From NCBI GenBank assembly GCA_023053685.1, contig JALIGW010000003.1:43408496-43472495 (forward strand): a stretch of 64,000 nucleotides of DNA, read 5' to 3'. Within the stretch, counting starts at the first letter, position 1. Each line of letters opens with the position of its first letter. This document shows, piece by piece, positions 1 through 10,740 of this stretch. The notes below the pieces were generated by a model. It saw nothing but the letters and a program-made list of their open reading frames with translations. It ran no database searches and was not told the origin of the DNA. The position numbers and the translations under genes are program-made. Source of the stretch: Diadophis punctatus similis. Taxonomy: Eukaryota; Chordata; Lepidosauria; Squamata; Dipsadidae.

Positions 1-366
1 AAAATAGATACAGGAATTGGGTATGTCTAGTCTAGTGAAAAGAAGGACTAGGGGTACCTTGGTAGTAATATTCCAATCTTTGAGGGCTGCCGCAAAGAAG
101 AGAGGGATCAATCTATTTTCCAAAGCACAAGAAGCAATGGATGAAAATTACTCAAGAAAAGAACCCACCTAGAACTAAGGAGAAATTTCCTGACAGTGAG
201 AAACAATCAGTAAAACAGGTTGAAGTTGTGGGTGCTCCATCACTGGAGGTTTCTAAGAAGAGTTTGGACAGCCATTTGCCCAGTATGGTATAGAGTATCC
301 TGCTTATGCAGAGGGTTGGACTAGAAGACCTCCAAGGTCCCTTCCGACTCTGTTCTGTTATTCATC
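1..366 (+). mobile_element. CR1 LINE, 3' end (5' truncated by window edge)
   Basis: The segment ends with the conserved CR1 3' region: GGTTGGACTAGAAGACCTCC, then AAGGTCCCTTCCGACTCTG and a short TTCTGTTATTC tail. Upstream are the typical remnants of the ORF2 C-terminus and 3' UTR (positions about 170-300). The reading frame is broken by stops. It is a dead 3' fragment and may start outside the window. Confidence 0.75.
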
Positions 367-1900
367 CCCAGAACAACCAGTACTGTTTCCATCATACTGT
401 TTCCACCCCATGTCTGAGCCTCACTGGAAGAGAACCAAAACATTGCTATTTTATGATCTAATAAAAACTAAACTGAATCCAGTACCTTTTCAAAAACCTT
501 CCTCAGAAAAGGAAGATTGGACATTCAGAAGTTGTCCCCTCTAGATCAAGAGATGGCCTTTATGCAAGAAGTGTGTCAATGTTCCAAGTAACAACCCCAA
601 TGAAAGAAAACTCCGAGGCTTGAGTTTCCTCAAAGTTCCATTTTATTAGAGAGGTCATATTGGCACATCTAGGAAAACCCGAATCTGAAAGCTTCTGGGT
701 TTTCCTAACCCAAAAGAAAATCCAAGCCCCTGCCCCAGCACCCACATGTCAATCACATGGTCCAATCAATGCACCATCCCGACTGGAGATGTCTCCCCGA
801 CACACCCCTCCAGGTGCAGGGCAGAGTGGTCTTGACTCTGGAAGAAAGGAATGTTATTATGACTACATATCTCCGCAGCTCCATATAATCCCCGCTCCCA
901 GTTTCCCACAGTACTAAATGTGGCAGGCCTGAAGATCCAATGCCCAAGATGGTGACAAAGGGTCAAATAGGATCTCCTCTCTCTTTTACTATTATAGCAA
1001 ATATATTTGGCTGTACTGCTATGGTATTCCATAACACATTTGACTATTCTTTTGTTTGTATCATTACGATTAAAAGATTATTAAAGGGTGACCATCTGAA
1101 TATAAAGAGATGACTAATGAAACAAATCCTTAATAGTGGTGGGTAGAAAGCAAAGAATATTCAGAAGGTCGCTTAACCTTCTGAGCTGCTCTCATTTGGA
1201 AAAGAGGTTTTTCTCACTACTTCAGTCATTACTTGTGAGTGAAAAGTAGTTTTCTTTCGCTTTAGTGATTTTGTACAGACAGCTGTAATTATTCCCAACT
1301 AGCACAAACTACAAGGGCATGATTTTGTGTAAATGATGCAAAGCTTGTAATTGTTCCAAATGAATAATGGACTTCATCCTGATTAGGCAGGATGAGAGAA
1401 AAAGGAGAGTGTTAGTAAAATATAGGCTTGTCAATGTTATTGTACTGCATAATGCTAATATTACACAATAGGTAAATCTCGCAGTCCACAAACAATGGAC
1501 CTTATTATGACAATGTTTAAGCAACAAAGAAATAATGAGCTTTAATTCTGAATTTTGATCAGCTTACATTTTAAATTGTTAATGGTAACAGGATGAAAAT
1601 CAGGACAATACAACTTGGTTTGAATGGTTAGATTTCATTTGTCCAGTGGACATTTCTGATTGTATCTTTGTAGCCTCTAATGAAGATTAAAAGATCTAAG
1701 GATGAAACATTGATCTCCTGTTAAGATACAGTTTTTCTACATATTTTTCTATGGAGAAAATTGATACCCTGCCATTTGAGTTGTGAATATCCAAATTAAA
1801 TTACAATTCCAAATGGAATTCCAATTTGCCAGTTGACTCTGCTGAAAGGTAATCTTAGATACTCCCATCATCTAAAATATCAAGTACTGTATAACACTAT
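367..1900. other. No recognisable gene or repeat
   Basis: AT-rich sequence with only short chance reading frames (under 90 codons). I see no splice-flanked exon, RNA gene or clear repeat terminus. Confidence 0.5.
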
Positions 1901-1907
1901 TTCTTAG

Positions 1908-1987
1908 CCACTCTAAGATGTGTGGACTTCAACTCCCACAATTCCCCAGCCAACCATGGGAGTTGAAGTCCACATATCTTAGAGTGG
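1908..1987. repeat. 80-bp hairpin repeat (MITE-like)
   Basis: Two 31-nt arms (1908-1938 and 1957-1987) are inverted copies with one mismatch, separated by 18 nt. The core ACTTCAACTCCCA recurs inside several hAT-type MITEs elsewhere in the window. I could not find a convincing TSD, so the family is unassigned. Confidence 0.6.
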
Positions 1988-2055
1988 TCAAGGCTGAAGA
2001 ACAGTGAAGTATAATACAAGTTCCAAGAGAACGGCCAATGTTTAACAGATTAACA

Positions 2056-2118
2056 TAGTTGGAAGGGACCTTGCAGGTCATCTAGTCCAACCCCCTGCCC
2101 AAGCAGGAGACCCTACAT
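2056..2118 (-). mobile_element. CR1 LINE, extreme 3' end
   Basis: This is the reverse complement of the CR1 3' terminus, visible as GTTGGAAGGGACCTTGCAGG then TCTAGTCCAACCCCCTGCC. Only about 60 bp is clear. The flank to 2,200 may be a decayed continuation. Confidence 0.65.
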
Positions 2119-2379
2119 CTGTGTAAACCCCAGTGATGAAGCGAGATTAAATTGCCAGCCATTAAGTTTCTGAAGGTGTAGAATAAAAGAAGACAGCACT
2201 TTCCTTTTGATTAGGCCAGTAAAATATCTTAAGGGGCCCCTACCTTTTTATATATTATTTTATTGCACACATGGGGGGGGGACCTCCCTTGAGATGTAAA
2301 CAGAATTGAATTTGCATTACACATGCTTTGTTAACTCCATGACTGCTTTCTGTGTCCACAGAAAAATGTTTGATCATAT

Positions 2380-3360
2380 TTTTTTCAGGAAAGTGTTTTA
2401 TGCTTTACGTATGAATATGTAAAGTTGTTCACTTCCTCTTTTGTATGTGGATGATATCAGGTTATTGTCAGAGAAACTGAATGATTTGCAAAGAATGTTA
2501 GATAGATTGCATGATGTAAGAAGGATCTGAAAATAAATGTACCCAAGAACACAAAAGTTGTGTTTCAAAGGGAAAGTGGATTGAATGATTGTAAGTTATA
2601 CTGTATATAAAATGTGGGGGGGGGAGGGAACAAATAGGGGACTTCATATACTTTGGTATAATATTTACTAAAGATGGGGAAATGGATGGAAAAATTTTAA
2701 GATGTGCTAATGCTGATGGAAATGGAAAGTGTAGCCTATTGCAAAGAATAAATGTATGAGAAAAGTTACAATAATGGCTTGTATAAGAAGATGCTTCTGC
2801 TCACCTTTGTTATGTGGAAGGTGAAAGTTGGATCTATCAGGAGAATGATAAGCTGAATGCAGAGGGTATATAGATGGTAAAACAAAAGGAGACGGGTTCA
2901 AGAAAGCCTGGGCACTGAATGAATGTGGACCAAATGCAAAAGCGAACAAATACAAAAAAAAAAGTATGTTGAGCTGGTTTGATCTGGCAGAGAGAATAAA
3001 TGAGAATTAAATTGGAAAACAAATATATGAAGGAAGAGTGAATGGATTGAGAGGAAGGAAGAAACAAGAAAGATGTGGCTGGATGGAATTGATGAATTCT
3101 TCTTCCAAAAGAAAGAGAAGAGAAATTTAAAGAATGAAATGAAATTATGAAGCTGTGCATGGCATGGACATAGTGGAATGAGGACATTTGCAAAGATAGA
3201 AAGGTATGAAGAGGTATAGAAAATGGTGTTAATGTGAACTAGATTTAGTTCCCCTCCTCCTTAACTCATGTCCTTAATTTTTGATAGTTTATTATTTCAT
3301 ACTCCGGTTCTGTATTTGGCATGACACTGTTTATCCTGAAAGGAAATAAAATAATGAGTA
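2380..3360 (+). mobile_element. RTE-like LINE, degenerate ORF2 C-terminal part
   Basis: Broken plus-strand translation shows a YVDDI-type reverse transcriptase motif near 2447, followed by a segment resembling an LSEKLNDLQRMLDRLHDV stretch. Near 2975-3100 comes a motif of the form WF..ER...IYEGRVNG..G, typical of the RTE-type ORF2 C-terminus. Stops and frame changes occur throughout and a poly-G run interrupts it near 2617. The 3' end is A-rich (AAATAAAATAATGAG at about 3345). Clade assignment within RTE is tentative. Confidence 0.5.
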
Positions 3361-3364
3361 TGCA

Positions 3365-4538
3365 GGTGGTGAGTTATTTTGTCGTTTGTGTTTTCAAACT
3401 GCAATTTTCAGTTTATCATGAGATTTTATATTTTGAATTACAGCACAGCAATTATGGTATTATCTAAGTTGTACATTGTTTTAAATATTACTGTTTGGCT
3501 GAGAGCTGCATTTGCTAAAATAACAAAATAGTTTGTGTGTCCGGCTGTCCACATCCAGCTTGGCCCTCCTTGGAAATTCCACTAAGTTTCAGCAAGATTG
3601 TGCTTGTGCTGCCTAAATAAAATTTGTGTGGGCACAGTAGATACTGGAAATGTACAAGATCCTGACAAACCTATTCCATTTAAAGGAGCAAGAGAGAGAA
3701 TATGAAGTCCCTTTAGATTTTCACCACCCTGTTTAAATTGCATTGAGTGTACATATTCTTTAAATATGGCAAGTGGTATTGCATATGATTTATGTTTCTA
3801 ATAAAGAATTGGACAGAACGGACAACAATCCAAATGTACATTCTCAGCTCCACAGCAGTCCCAGCATCTAGGTAAACAAGCCTTTTCGATAACTGGCTGG
3901 AATGGCTCCCTTTCATTTGCGTTAAATTCAATTTTTCCTAGCATGTTTCCAAATCTGATTTGTAATGAATTTGTACAAGTAAATATGAATTCTGTGTTAT
4001 GAAAGATTAGGCAATTGGAAAATGGTTTAATTTTTCATCATTCTGGATTATAGCAGTTGATATTTACAGCAACTAAATTCACGCTTTCTTGGTTAATTTC
4101 ATGTGTTGGGTGTTTTTTTTTTTAATGTATTCGTTCTACAGAATAGATGATGAGAAGCTTAGTTGTAAATATAAAGAGCAGGCATTCTATTTTTCATGTA
4201 CCAAAGACTTCATCTTTCATTAGTTATTCTATTACTAATTCAAGATTTAATTAATACTGGATATATTAAATAATGTCATATCAGGTTTTGCCCAGCAATC
4301 TATAATTCAGAAATAATTATTCATTTTTTTCAGCTAATGGCATAATCATGTTTATGCCAATGAATGAACAAAAGTTATAACGTCGGAGTCTTAATGAAAT
4401 TTAAAGAAAACTAGATAAAAATCCTCAATGCTAATCTTGATGCTATCCCTTCCTTGACTGGTATTATAAATTAAAACACTGGGTTTCTTTGGCTGATATC
4501 TTTGTAGTGTTTACAATATTATAAAAATATATAGCATC
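3365..4538. other. No recognisable gene or repeat
   Basis: AT-rich sequence without reading frames over about 75 codons and without repeat termini that I recognise. Confidence 0.45.
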
Positions 4539-4546
4539 ACCTATAC

Positions 4547-4929
4547 CAGTGATGGCGAACCTTTTTTGGTTCACGTGCCAAAAGGGGGGGGGAATGCGGG
4601 GGATCACGTGTGTGCGTGCCCACACTCATAATTCCATGCACCCCTGCACATGCACGCATGACCCCCCTGCTTCCAGCATGCAATGGCACGCCCATTTTTC
4701 GCTCTCCCCAGGCTCCAGAGCCTTTCTAGGAGCCTGGGGAGGGCGAAAACGGCCTTCCCCACCCCCTCTGGAGGCTGGAAACAGCCTGTTTCCCGACTCC
4801 CAGTGGGCCCAGAAGGCCCGAAAATCAGCCGGCTGGTGCACACATGCACGCCGGACCTGAGCTCGCGTGTCCACCGATATGGCTCCGCGTGCCACTTGTG
4901 GCACCCGTGCCATAGGTTCGCCATCACGG
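4547..4929. mobile_element. Non-autonomous hAT element (CAGTGATGGCGAACC type)
   Basis: The termini are CAGTGATGGCGAACC and the near-inverted GGTTCGCCATCACGG. Perfect 8-bp TSDs, acctatac, lie at 4539-4546 and 4930-4937. The 383-bp GC-rich interior has no transposase frame. A second copy lies in opposite orientation at 62303-62760. Confidence 0.9.
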
Positions 4930-4937
4930 ACCTATAC

Positions 4938-5551
4938 TAAAGCTAATGACTTTGGCCCTCCCCCCCCCCAAAGAATCACGTCTTCTACTTTTTTTTCCTT
5001 ATAAAATTCTACTTTGAAATAAAATTTAAAATTTTATTTTTAGAAAGGAGAAGGAAAATGTTACTTGGGTTTTCTGCCTCTTTTTCTTTGGATGACTGAA
5101 TCATAAGAACTAGGAACTTATGAGGACAGCTGTTAACTTTTTAACTACTCCATTTTTATTTCTAGTCTTGAAGAAAAAGCTTGTGCTTTGCTTTTGAATG
5201 AAGTACTTATTGTCTCTTTGTTTGGCTAACAACACTTAAAGAAACGCTTGAATTGACTTGGTCTGCATCTTCCAAATTGTTGAGCTGATTAAAGCAATCT
5301 TATTTTTTATTGAAAGTTCACTGGTGAGATTCGGATGGGCAGAATTTCTCATTTGTGATAGCAGGAGGCCCATTTGGGGGAAATTGAGATGTAGCCCTAG
5401 CTATGTGACATTAAAACCTTCTACGCTCCTATAATCTCTCTCTAAATCAAGCTCCTGAATTACATCCTCCTGAAACTGGTATAGCAAACTCTCTCTGCAT
5501 TCAGTGGGAGAGAAAAGATGCCTCTGGCCTTCTCAGCCTAACTTTATCCCA
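4938..5551. other. No recognisable gene or repeat
   Basis: AT-rich spacer between two hAT elements. Only poly-C and poly-T runs stand out. Confidence 0.45.
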
Positions 5552-5559
5552 CCTCCACC

Positions 5560-6198
5560 CAGTGGTGGGTTCCTACTGGTGCGGTCCACTCTATAGCACT
5601 GGTAGCAGCCCGCTGGTGACGTCACAGTACCGGTGCGGTCGGTTGCCGGTGCCTGGGTGCCGCCATTTTTTAAAAAAAATTTAAAAAATTTAAAAAAAAT
5701 TCTTTTGCGCATGCCCAGAAGCCGAGCTTCCAGCACTGCGCATGTGCTGCCTTCCTACCCCACAGTGAGTCCAAGCAGGGGAGGATGGCTGAGGGAGCGC
5801 GTGAGATGCTGAAAGAACGGGCGGCAGGAGCTATCTCCATTCCCCTCCCTTCAGCAGTCCGAGAAGCCACGAATGCGCGGTGATGATCCTAGGCATTTTC
5901 GCACGTTTGAGGCTTCTCGAGCTGCTGAGGGGAGGGGGAATGGGCGGCAGGAACCTAGAATCATCGAATGGGGAGAAGCATTCAGGCCGGACGGAGCCTC
6001 CTAGAAGAACCGCTGCCATGGTCTTGCTGCTCCCGCTGCGGGGGGCTGCATTGCGGGTGGGCAATGCCCCCCCCACTTCTCCGGCTGCTGCTAAGCTCCC
6101 GAGGCCCACGCCCACCCGGTCACATGGCTGGCAAGCCACACCCACAAAATAAGCCACGCCCACAGAGTGGTAGTAAAAAAATTAGGAACCCGCCCCTG
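5560..6198. mobile_element. Non-autonomous hAT element, family A
   Basis: Begins CAGTGGTGGGTTCCTACTGG and ends AGGAACCCGCCCCTG. Perfect 8-bp TSDs, cctccacc, lie at 5552-5559 and 6199-6206. The 639-bp interior is GC-rich and includes a full CRE palindrome TGACGTCA at 5617-5624 and an A/T block near 5668-5702. Copies at 20657-21201 and 53060-53585 are in the other orientation. Confidence 0.92.
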
Positions 6199-6399
6199 CC
6201 TCCACCAACATACATTTTTGACTCCTTCATTTATCTATCTTCGATTTCTGGTTGTAATTTTACAGTCCATCATATTCTAATTATAACATGCAAACAATAT
6301 ATGGCTATTAGTATAATTGTGAGGGTTCTTTTGACTGTAACTAGATACATGGCTAATTTAGTCTTCTTCCATTTCTTTAACCTCTTTCTACAGGTTATT

Positions 6400-6860
6400 C
6401 ATTTATTTATGTTATTTATATCCCATTTTTATTATTTTTATAAACAACTTAAGGCATCGAACCAGAGGTGGGTTCCTGCCTGAGCTGCCCCATGTGCAGC
6501 TCTGGTAGGGAGCGGCCAATTGCACAATTTGCGCGCAACCGCTCCGGAGCCCTCTCTGCCGGTCCACCGCGCGTGTCGCCATTTTTTCCAGTGATTTTGG
6601 GTTGATTTTGCTTCTGCGCATGCACGGAAGCAAAATCGTGCCGAAATCTCGCATGCGTGCACATCCCCTCGCGAGATTTCAGCACGATTTTGCTTCTGCA
6701 CATGCGCAGAAGCAAAATCGTGCGAGGGGCCGTGCGCGCATAGCGAGTGCGCCCACGCCCGAAACGTGGAGATATGCACGCAGCGCACCGGCACTGGTAA
6801 GAGAGCAACCCGCCGCTGCATCGAACATATGTAATACTCCTTCCTCTTCCTATTAAAATG
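6400..6860 (-). mobile_element. Sauria-type SINE, 3' half, split by a hAT element
   Basis: Positions 6400-6462 and 6827-6860 together match the tail half of the Sauria SINE in reverse: ATCCCATTTTTATTATTTTT, then ACTTAAGGCA, then ATACTCCTTCCTCTTCC. The 356-bp hAT element at 6463-6818 plus its TSD interrupts it. The tRNA-like head is not recognised, so the copy is truncated. Confidence 0.65.
6463..6818. mobile_element. Non-autonomous hAT element, family B
   Basis: Begins CAGAGGTGGGTTCCTGCC and ends AACCCGCCGCTG. Perfect TSDs, catcgaac, lie at 6455-6462 and 6819-6826. The interior holds several near copies of an NRF1-like GCGCATGC palindrome with the flank GCAAAATC. It is inserted in a SINE. 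A sister copy is at 33890-34309. Confidence 0.92.
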
Positions 6861-7116
6861 ACATGAAATCCTTGCCTCTTTCCCTAAATTTCCTGCCCAG
6901 ATAAGGAATTTTATGTAGCTTCAGACTGGTTTTCCCTTATTTCAAGCTGCATAGCAGACCTGCTGACAAGCTCCAAGCAGAGTTGCTACAAACATCAAGT
7001 TGACCCCTGAAGCCAAGTTCCAGGCAGAAATCAAGCAGAGTCACTGCTGCTTATCATGGTCTGTGGCCCTGACAACTATATGCCCAGGCTCTATTTGTTG
7101 CCTATCACACCTAAAA

Positions 7117-8071
7117 TAAAGTGACCAGATTTATTTATTTTTAAGCGGGATGGGGGGGCGCCTGGGCGCCGCCATTTGTTTTGCCCTCTGCGCATGCGCA
7201 GAACGCTGCACATGCACAGAGGGCAAAACAGCAAATGTCGGCATCCAGGTGGGGGGGGAGGCGGGAGGGTGCTTGGATGCCTGGAGCTCGCGACAGGTAA
7301 GCTGCCGGCTGCCTCCTTTCCCCGTCTCCCGCCTCCCGTTTGTTGCTTGCCAGCCCGGCCGAAGGGGAGGCGGGAGGCGAGGAAAGGCCTCCCGAAGGGG
7401 AGGTGGGCTCCCGAAGGGCTGCCGGCTCCCGAAGGGGAGGCGGGAGGCGAGGAAAGGCCTCCCGCCTCCCCTTCGGGAGCCGGCAGCCCTTAGGGAGCCC
7501 ACCTCCCCTTCGGGAGGCCTTTCCTCGCCTCCCGCCTCCCCTTCGGCCGGGCTGGCAAGCAACGAATGGGAGGCGGGAGACGGGGAAAGGAGGCAGCCGT
7601 CAGCTTACCTGCTCCAGGCATCCAAGCGCCGCGGTCTCCCGGTCGCCCGCCCGGCCCCAGGGCAACAGCGGCAGCGAGGCGACGGGGGGAAGAAAGGGGA
7701 GGGGGACGAGGAAGGGCTGTTTGCGCCACCGGAGGGGCCGCTCGTGAGCTCAAAGCGGCAACGGCTCCTCGTCCCTCACCCCTCCCAACAGCAGCGGCGC
7801 CTCCGAGGGCAGGGCTAGGGATGGGGCGGGGGAAGGAGAGGAGGAGCAGCCTCCCTTCCCCCTCCCCCCAGCAGGCAGCCGCCTCGCTGGAATTCCGCCC
7901 GACTTGCTTCCGTTACCTCTCTTTTGCTTCCCCTGCTAAGGTGACCAGACGTCCCGCTGTTTCCGCATTCTTTTCAAAAAAAGCGGGACTTTTTGAAAAG
8001 AATGCGGGACGCGGGACACACGCTTGAAAAGTGTGTCTGTCCCGCCAAAAGCGGGACGTCTGGTCACCTTA
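7117..8071. mobile_element. Non-autonomous hAT element, family C (TAAGGTGACCAGA termini)
   Basis: The left end is TAAAGTGACCAGA and the right end TCTGGTCACCTTA. Perfect 8-bp TSDs, acctaaaa, lie at 7109-7116 and 8072-8079. The 955-bp body contains no transposase. It carries a giant palindrome (7271-7627) and, from 7937, an internal copy of the terminus in the same orientation as the left end. Related copies are at 26894-27504 and 32637-33013. Confidence 0.88.
7271..7627. repeat. 357-bp near-perfect palindrome
   Basis: The left arm (7271-7448) and right arm (7457-7627) are inverted copies around an 8-nt loop, gaggaaag (7449-7456). The inner 155 nt of each arm align without gaps and with 4 mismatches by eye. 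The outer 16 nt also match after a 7-nt insertion in the left arm (7287-7293). The arms are built from GGGGAGGCGGGAGGC-like blocks. Open frames in this region are by-products of the GC content. Confidence 0.92.
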
Positions 8072-8737
8072 ACCTAAAAGCTTCTAGACATTGCTCCATA
8101 CTTTCTCATTCCAGGCCATCTTTTCTTCTTCTCTCATCCATGTGACCATCTATACACCCTCTGGGTTAGCTTTCTCTTTTTTATATTGGTGGCATGAATG
8201 GGATGAAGTTCACTTACCTAGCTGTTCACTTACCTATTGGTCAGTGTGTGAAAAGGTCAGGGTGTGGCTAAACCAGGACAGCTGGCAGTGTTCTTATGTC
8301 CATAAAGGAGTTGATGTGGCCTGCTGGAATACTGGCATGGATGTAGTTAAGATACATCTGTGCAAGTCCATCACTCTCTCTTCAGTTGGAAGAACTGAAC
8401 TCTCATGTCACATATAATTCTCATGGAGAGATAAACTGAGCTTGGCTTTGATAAGGGGAGGGTGGTTCTGTCTGGAAGCAGCCTCATCCCTGGGTACTTT
8501 TGGTGCTGGTCTTCCAAGTATAGGAGAACGTCTCAAAACACTCAATCTGTCCCTCGCCAGCATTAGGTAGGATGTTTAAGAGCTTACCTGCCCTCAAATG
8601 GACTCTTTCCAAACTGATACAAGTGGTTTTGGAAGCAAACAAACAGATTTCATTTTTCAAGCTGTCTACCTATTCCTACTGGAAAATCAGCCTCCAATTG
8701 CACAACTTTCCATCATGAAAAACTAGATCAAGCATTG

Positions 8738-8985
8738 GAGGAACCGAGGTGGTGCAGTAGTTAAAAGCAGCACTGCAACCTACTTCAGCTGACTGCTAGT
8801 TCAGCAGTTCAGCTGTTCAAATCTCACCGGCTCAAGGTTGACTCAGCCTTCCATCCTTCTGAGGTCAGTAAAATGAGGACCCAGATTGTTGGGGGCAATA
8901 TGCTGAACTCTGTAAACCGCTTAGAGAGGGCTGTAAAGCACTATGAAGCGGTATATAAGTCTAAGTGCTATTGCTGTTATTATTC
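8738..8985 (+). mobile_element. tRNA-derived SINE (second squamate family)
   Basis: An A-box-like GAGGTGGTGCAGTAGTTAAA is followed by a B-box-like GTTCAAATCTC. Then come the body (TCAGCCTTCCATCCTTC, AAAATGAGGACCCAGATTG) and a 3' end AGTCTAAGTGCTATTGC. Other copies are at 14262, 22225, 45747, 51125 and 61434. The family name is not certain. Confidence 0.85.
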
Positions 8986-9790
8986 TGACTTTGCTGCAAA
9001 CAATTTAATCTTAGGCTTCTTTAAAACTTAAAAAGATCATCTCTATGGGAAACAACTGAAGGACGTCTGTTTTTTTTAATTTCTGTAATAAAAGCTTAAA
9101 ATAAGAAATAATACAAACATTTATTATTTAGGTTTGTTTGGGTTGGTCTCAGTCCTGCCATAGATATTTGAGAGCAGGCTGGAATGACTGAAGCATCTGA
9201 CCATCCTATTTTTTCAAAAAAAATCTTATTTTCATTTTTAAAATATAATCTTTTAGAAGTTTACCATCCTAGAACTTTTTCATCCTTCTAGCAATAAAAT
9301 CTATTTTACAGAAAAAAAACTCCCCTTTGTTTGCCAGGAAATCAGTTGAACACAGAGTATCTATGTATTCCAAACTGTGTCTTTAAACAGATCCTATTAA
9401 CAGGTGTTCTTTTTGAAAAGCCTCCTAAGCTTTCATAAACAAGGGAAGTGGGAGTGATTTACTTTAATCACATGCCGAAAGCTTATTCATTTTCACAGCA
9501 GGATGGCGGGCTGCCGAGTCCAAAATGCTACTGGGGATCCATGTGCTTTTATAGTCATAGTTTCAGCAAAGCTTGGTTAAAAACAAAATTCATCCTTTCC
9601 CCTTGCTTTTAATTTTTTTATCGAGTTTGCATTACATTGCCCACTTTCATTTGCTTCGCGCTTTTCATTTATCCTGCTCGCCAATTAAATTCTGCACCAA
9701 AATCCATTGTTTTATCAACAGTGCACCATGCTGTTGTCCCTGTGGTAGTTAGAGTGGATAAATTCAGGATCGCATTAGATGCTGCCAGGC
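8986..9790. other. No recognisable gene or repeat
   Basis: Mixed-composition sequence without a supported exon or repeat terminus. Confidence 0.4.
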
Positions 9791-9794
9791 CAGA

Positions 9795-9893
9795 ACACTG
9801 GCATGGATGCTTCCTTGCGAGGAATGGTAACATAAAAAGATTTGCAATATGGAAATTCTCTTTCTGCTTATTTGAAGGACCACTAGTTTCATT
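9795..9893. repeat. Left copy of a direct repeat flanking a CR1 copy
   Basis: It shares GAACACTGGCATGGAT-like sequence, TCCTTGCGAGGAATGGTAA and CTCTTTCTGCTTATTTGAAG with positions 10738-10850, in the same orientation. Identity is about 80% by eye, with an insertion in the right copy. Its origin is unknown. Confidence 0.6.
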
Positions 9894-9897
9894 CTAC

Positions 9898-10740
9898 AGA
9901 ATAACAGAGTTGGAAGGGACCTTGTAGGTCATCTAGTCCAACCCCCTGCTCAATCAGGAGACCCTATATTATTTCTGACAAGTGACTGTCCAGTCCCTTC
10001 TTAAAAACCTCCAGTGTTGAAGCCCCCACAACTTCTAAAGGCAAGCTGTTCCGTTGTTTGATTGTTCTCACTGTCAGAAAATTTCTCCTTATTTCTAGGT
10101 TGAATCTCTCCTTGATCAGTTTCAGTGGTGGATTGCAACCGGTTTGCCCCGGATCGGGCAAACCGTTAGCGGCGGGAGGCTCCGCCCACCCGCCTGGACG
10201 TCTCTGCGCATGCGCAGAAGTGAAAGCATGTGCGCTCCCAATAGCGAACCGGTAACAAAAGTAATTGAAACCCACTTCTGATCAGTTTCCATTCATTGTT
10301 CCTTGTCTGGCCTTTGAGTGCTTTGGAAAATAGATTCTTCCACTCCTCTCTGTAACAGCCTCTCAAATATTGGAACATTACTATCATGTCACCTCTGGTC
10401 CTTCTCTTCAGTAGACTAGGCATGTCCAGTTCTTGCAAACGTTCTTCATATGTTTTAGTCTGCAGGCACTTAATCATCTTTGTTGCTCTTCTCTGTACTC
10501 TTTCTAGAGTTTCAGCATCTTTTTATAGTGTGGTGACCAAAACTGGATGCACTATTCTAGGTGTGGTGTAAGGCTTTATAGAGTGGTATTAGTCCCTCAC
10601 GTGATCTTGATTCAGTCCCTCTGTTGATGCAATTTAGTATTGCATTGGCTTTCTTGGCTGCTGCCTCACATTGCTGGCTCATATTTAATTGATTGTCCAC
10701 CAGGACGCCAAGATCCCTCTCACAGTTACTGCTATTAAGA
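9898..10740 (-). mobile_element. CR1-type LINE, ORF2 C-terminus and 3' end, interrupted
   Basis: On the minus strand, translation from about 10770 down to 10290 gives CR1/L3-like blocks: ERDLGVLVDNQLNMS, AAAKKANAILNCINRG and LQELDMPSLLKRRTRGD. The 3' terminus at 9898-9960 is the classic CR1 end. A hAT MITE (10123-10280) is inserted in the middle, near the end of the coding part. Stops and frame changes make it a dead 5'-truncated copy. Confidence 0.85.
10123..10280. mobile_element. Non-autonomous hAT MITE inside CR1
   Basis: Begins CAGTGGTGGATTGCAACCGG and ends AAACCCACTTCTG. Perfect TSDs, atcagttt, lie at 10115-10122 and 10281-10288. It has a perfect NRF1-type palindrome TGCGCATGCGCA at 10205-10216. 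It is related to the copies at 40244-40430 and 40818-40943. Confidence 0.92.

Noticed and set aside
7150..8027. Several overlapping open frames of 85-222 codons on both strands
   Set aside because: They lie in a GC-rich palindromic hAT element, overlap in many frames and mirror each other. Low stop frequency from GC content explains them.
8738..8985. A functional tRNA gene
   Set aside because: A/B box motifs are present but the body and tail recur at five other sites. It is a SINE.
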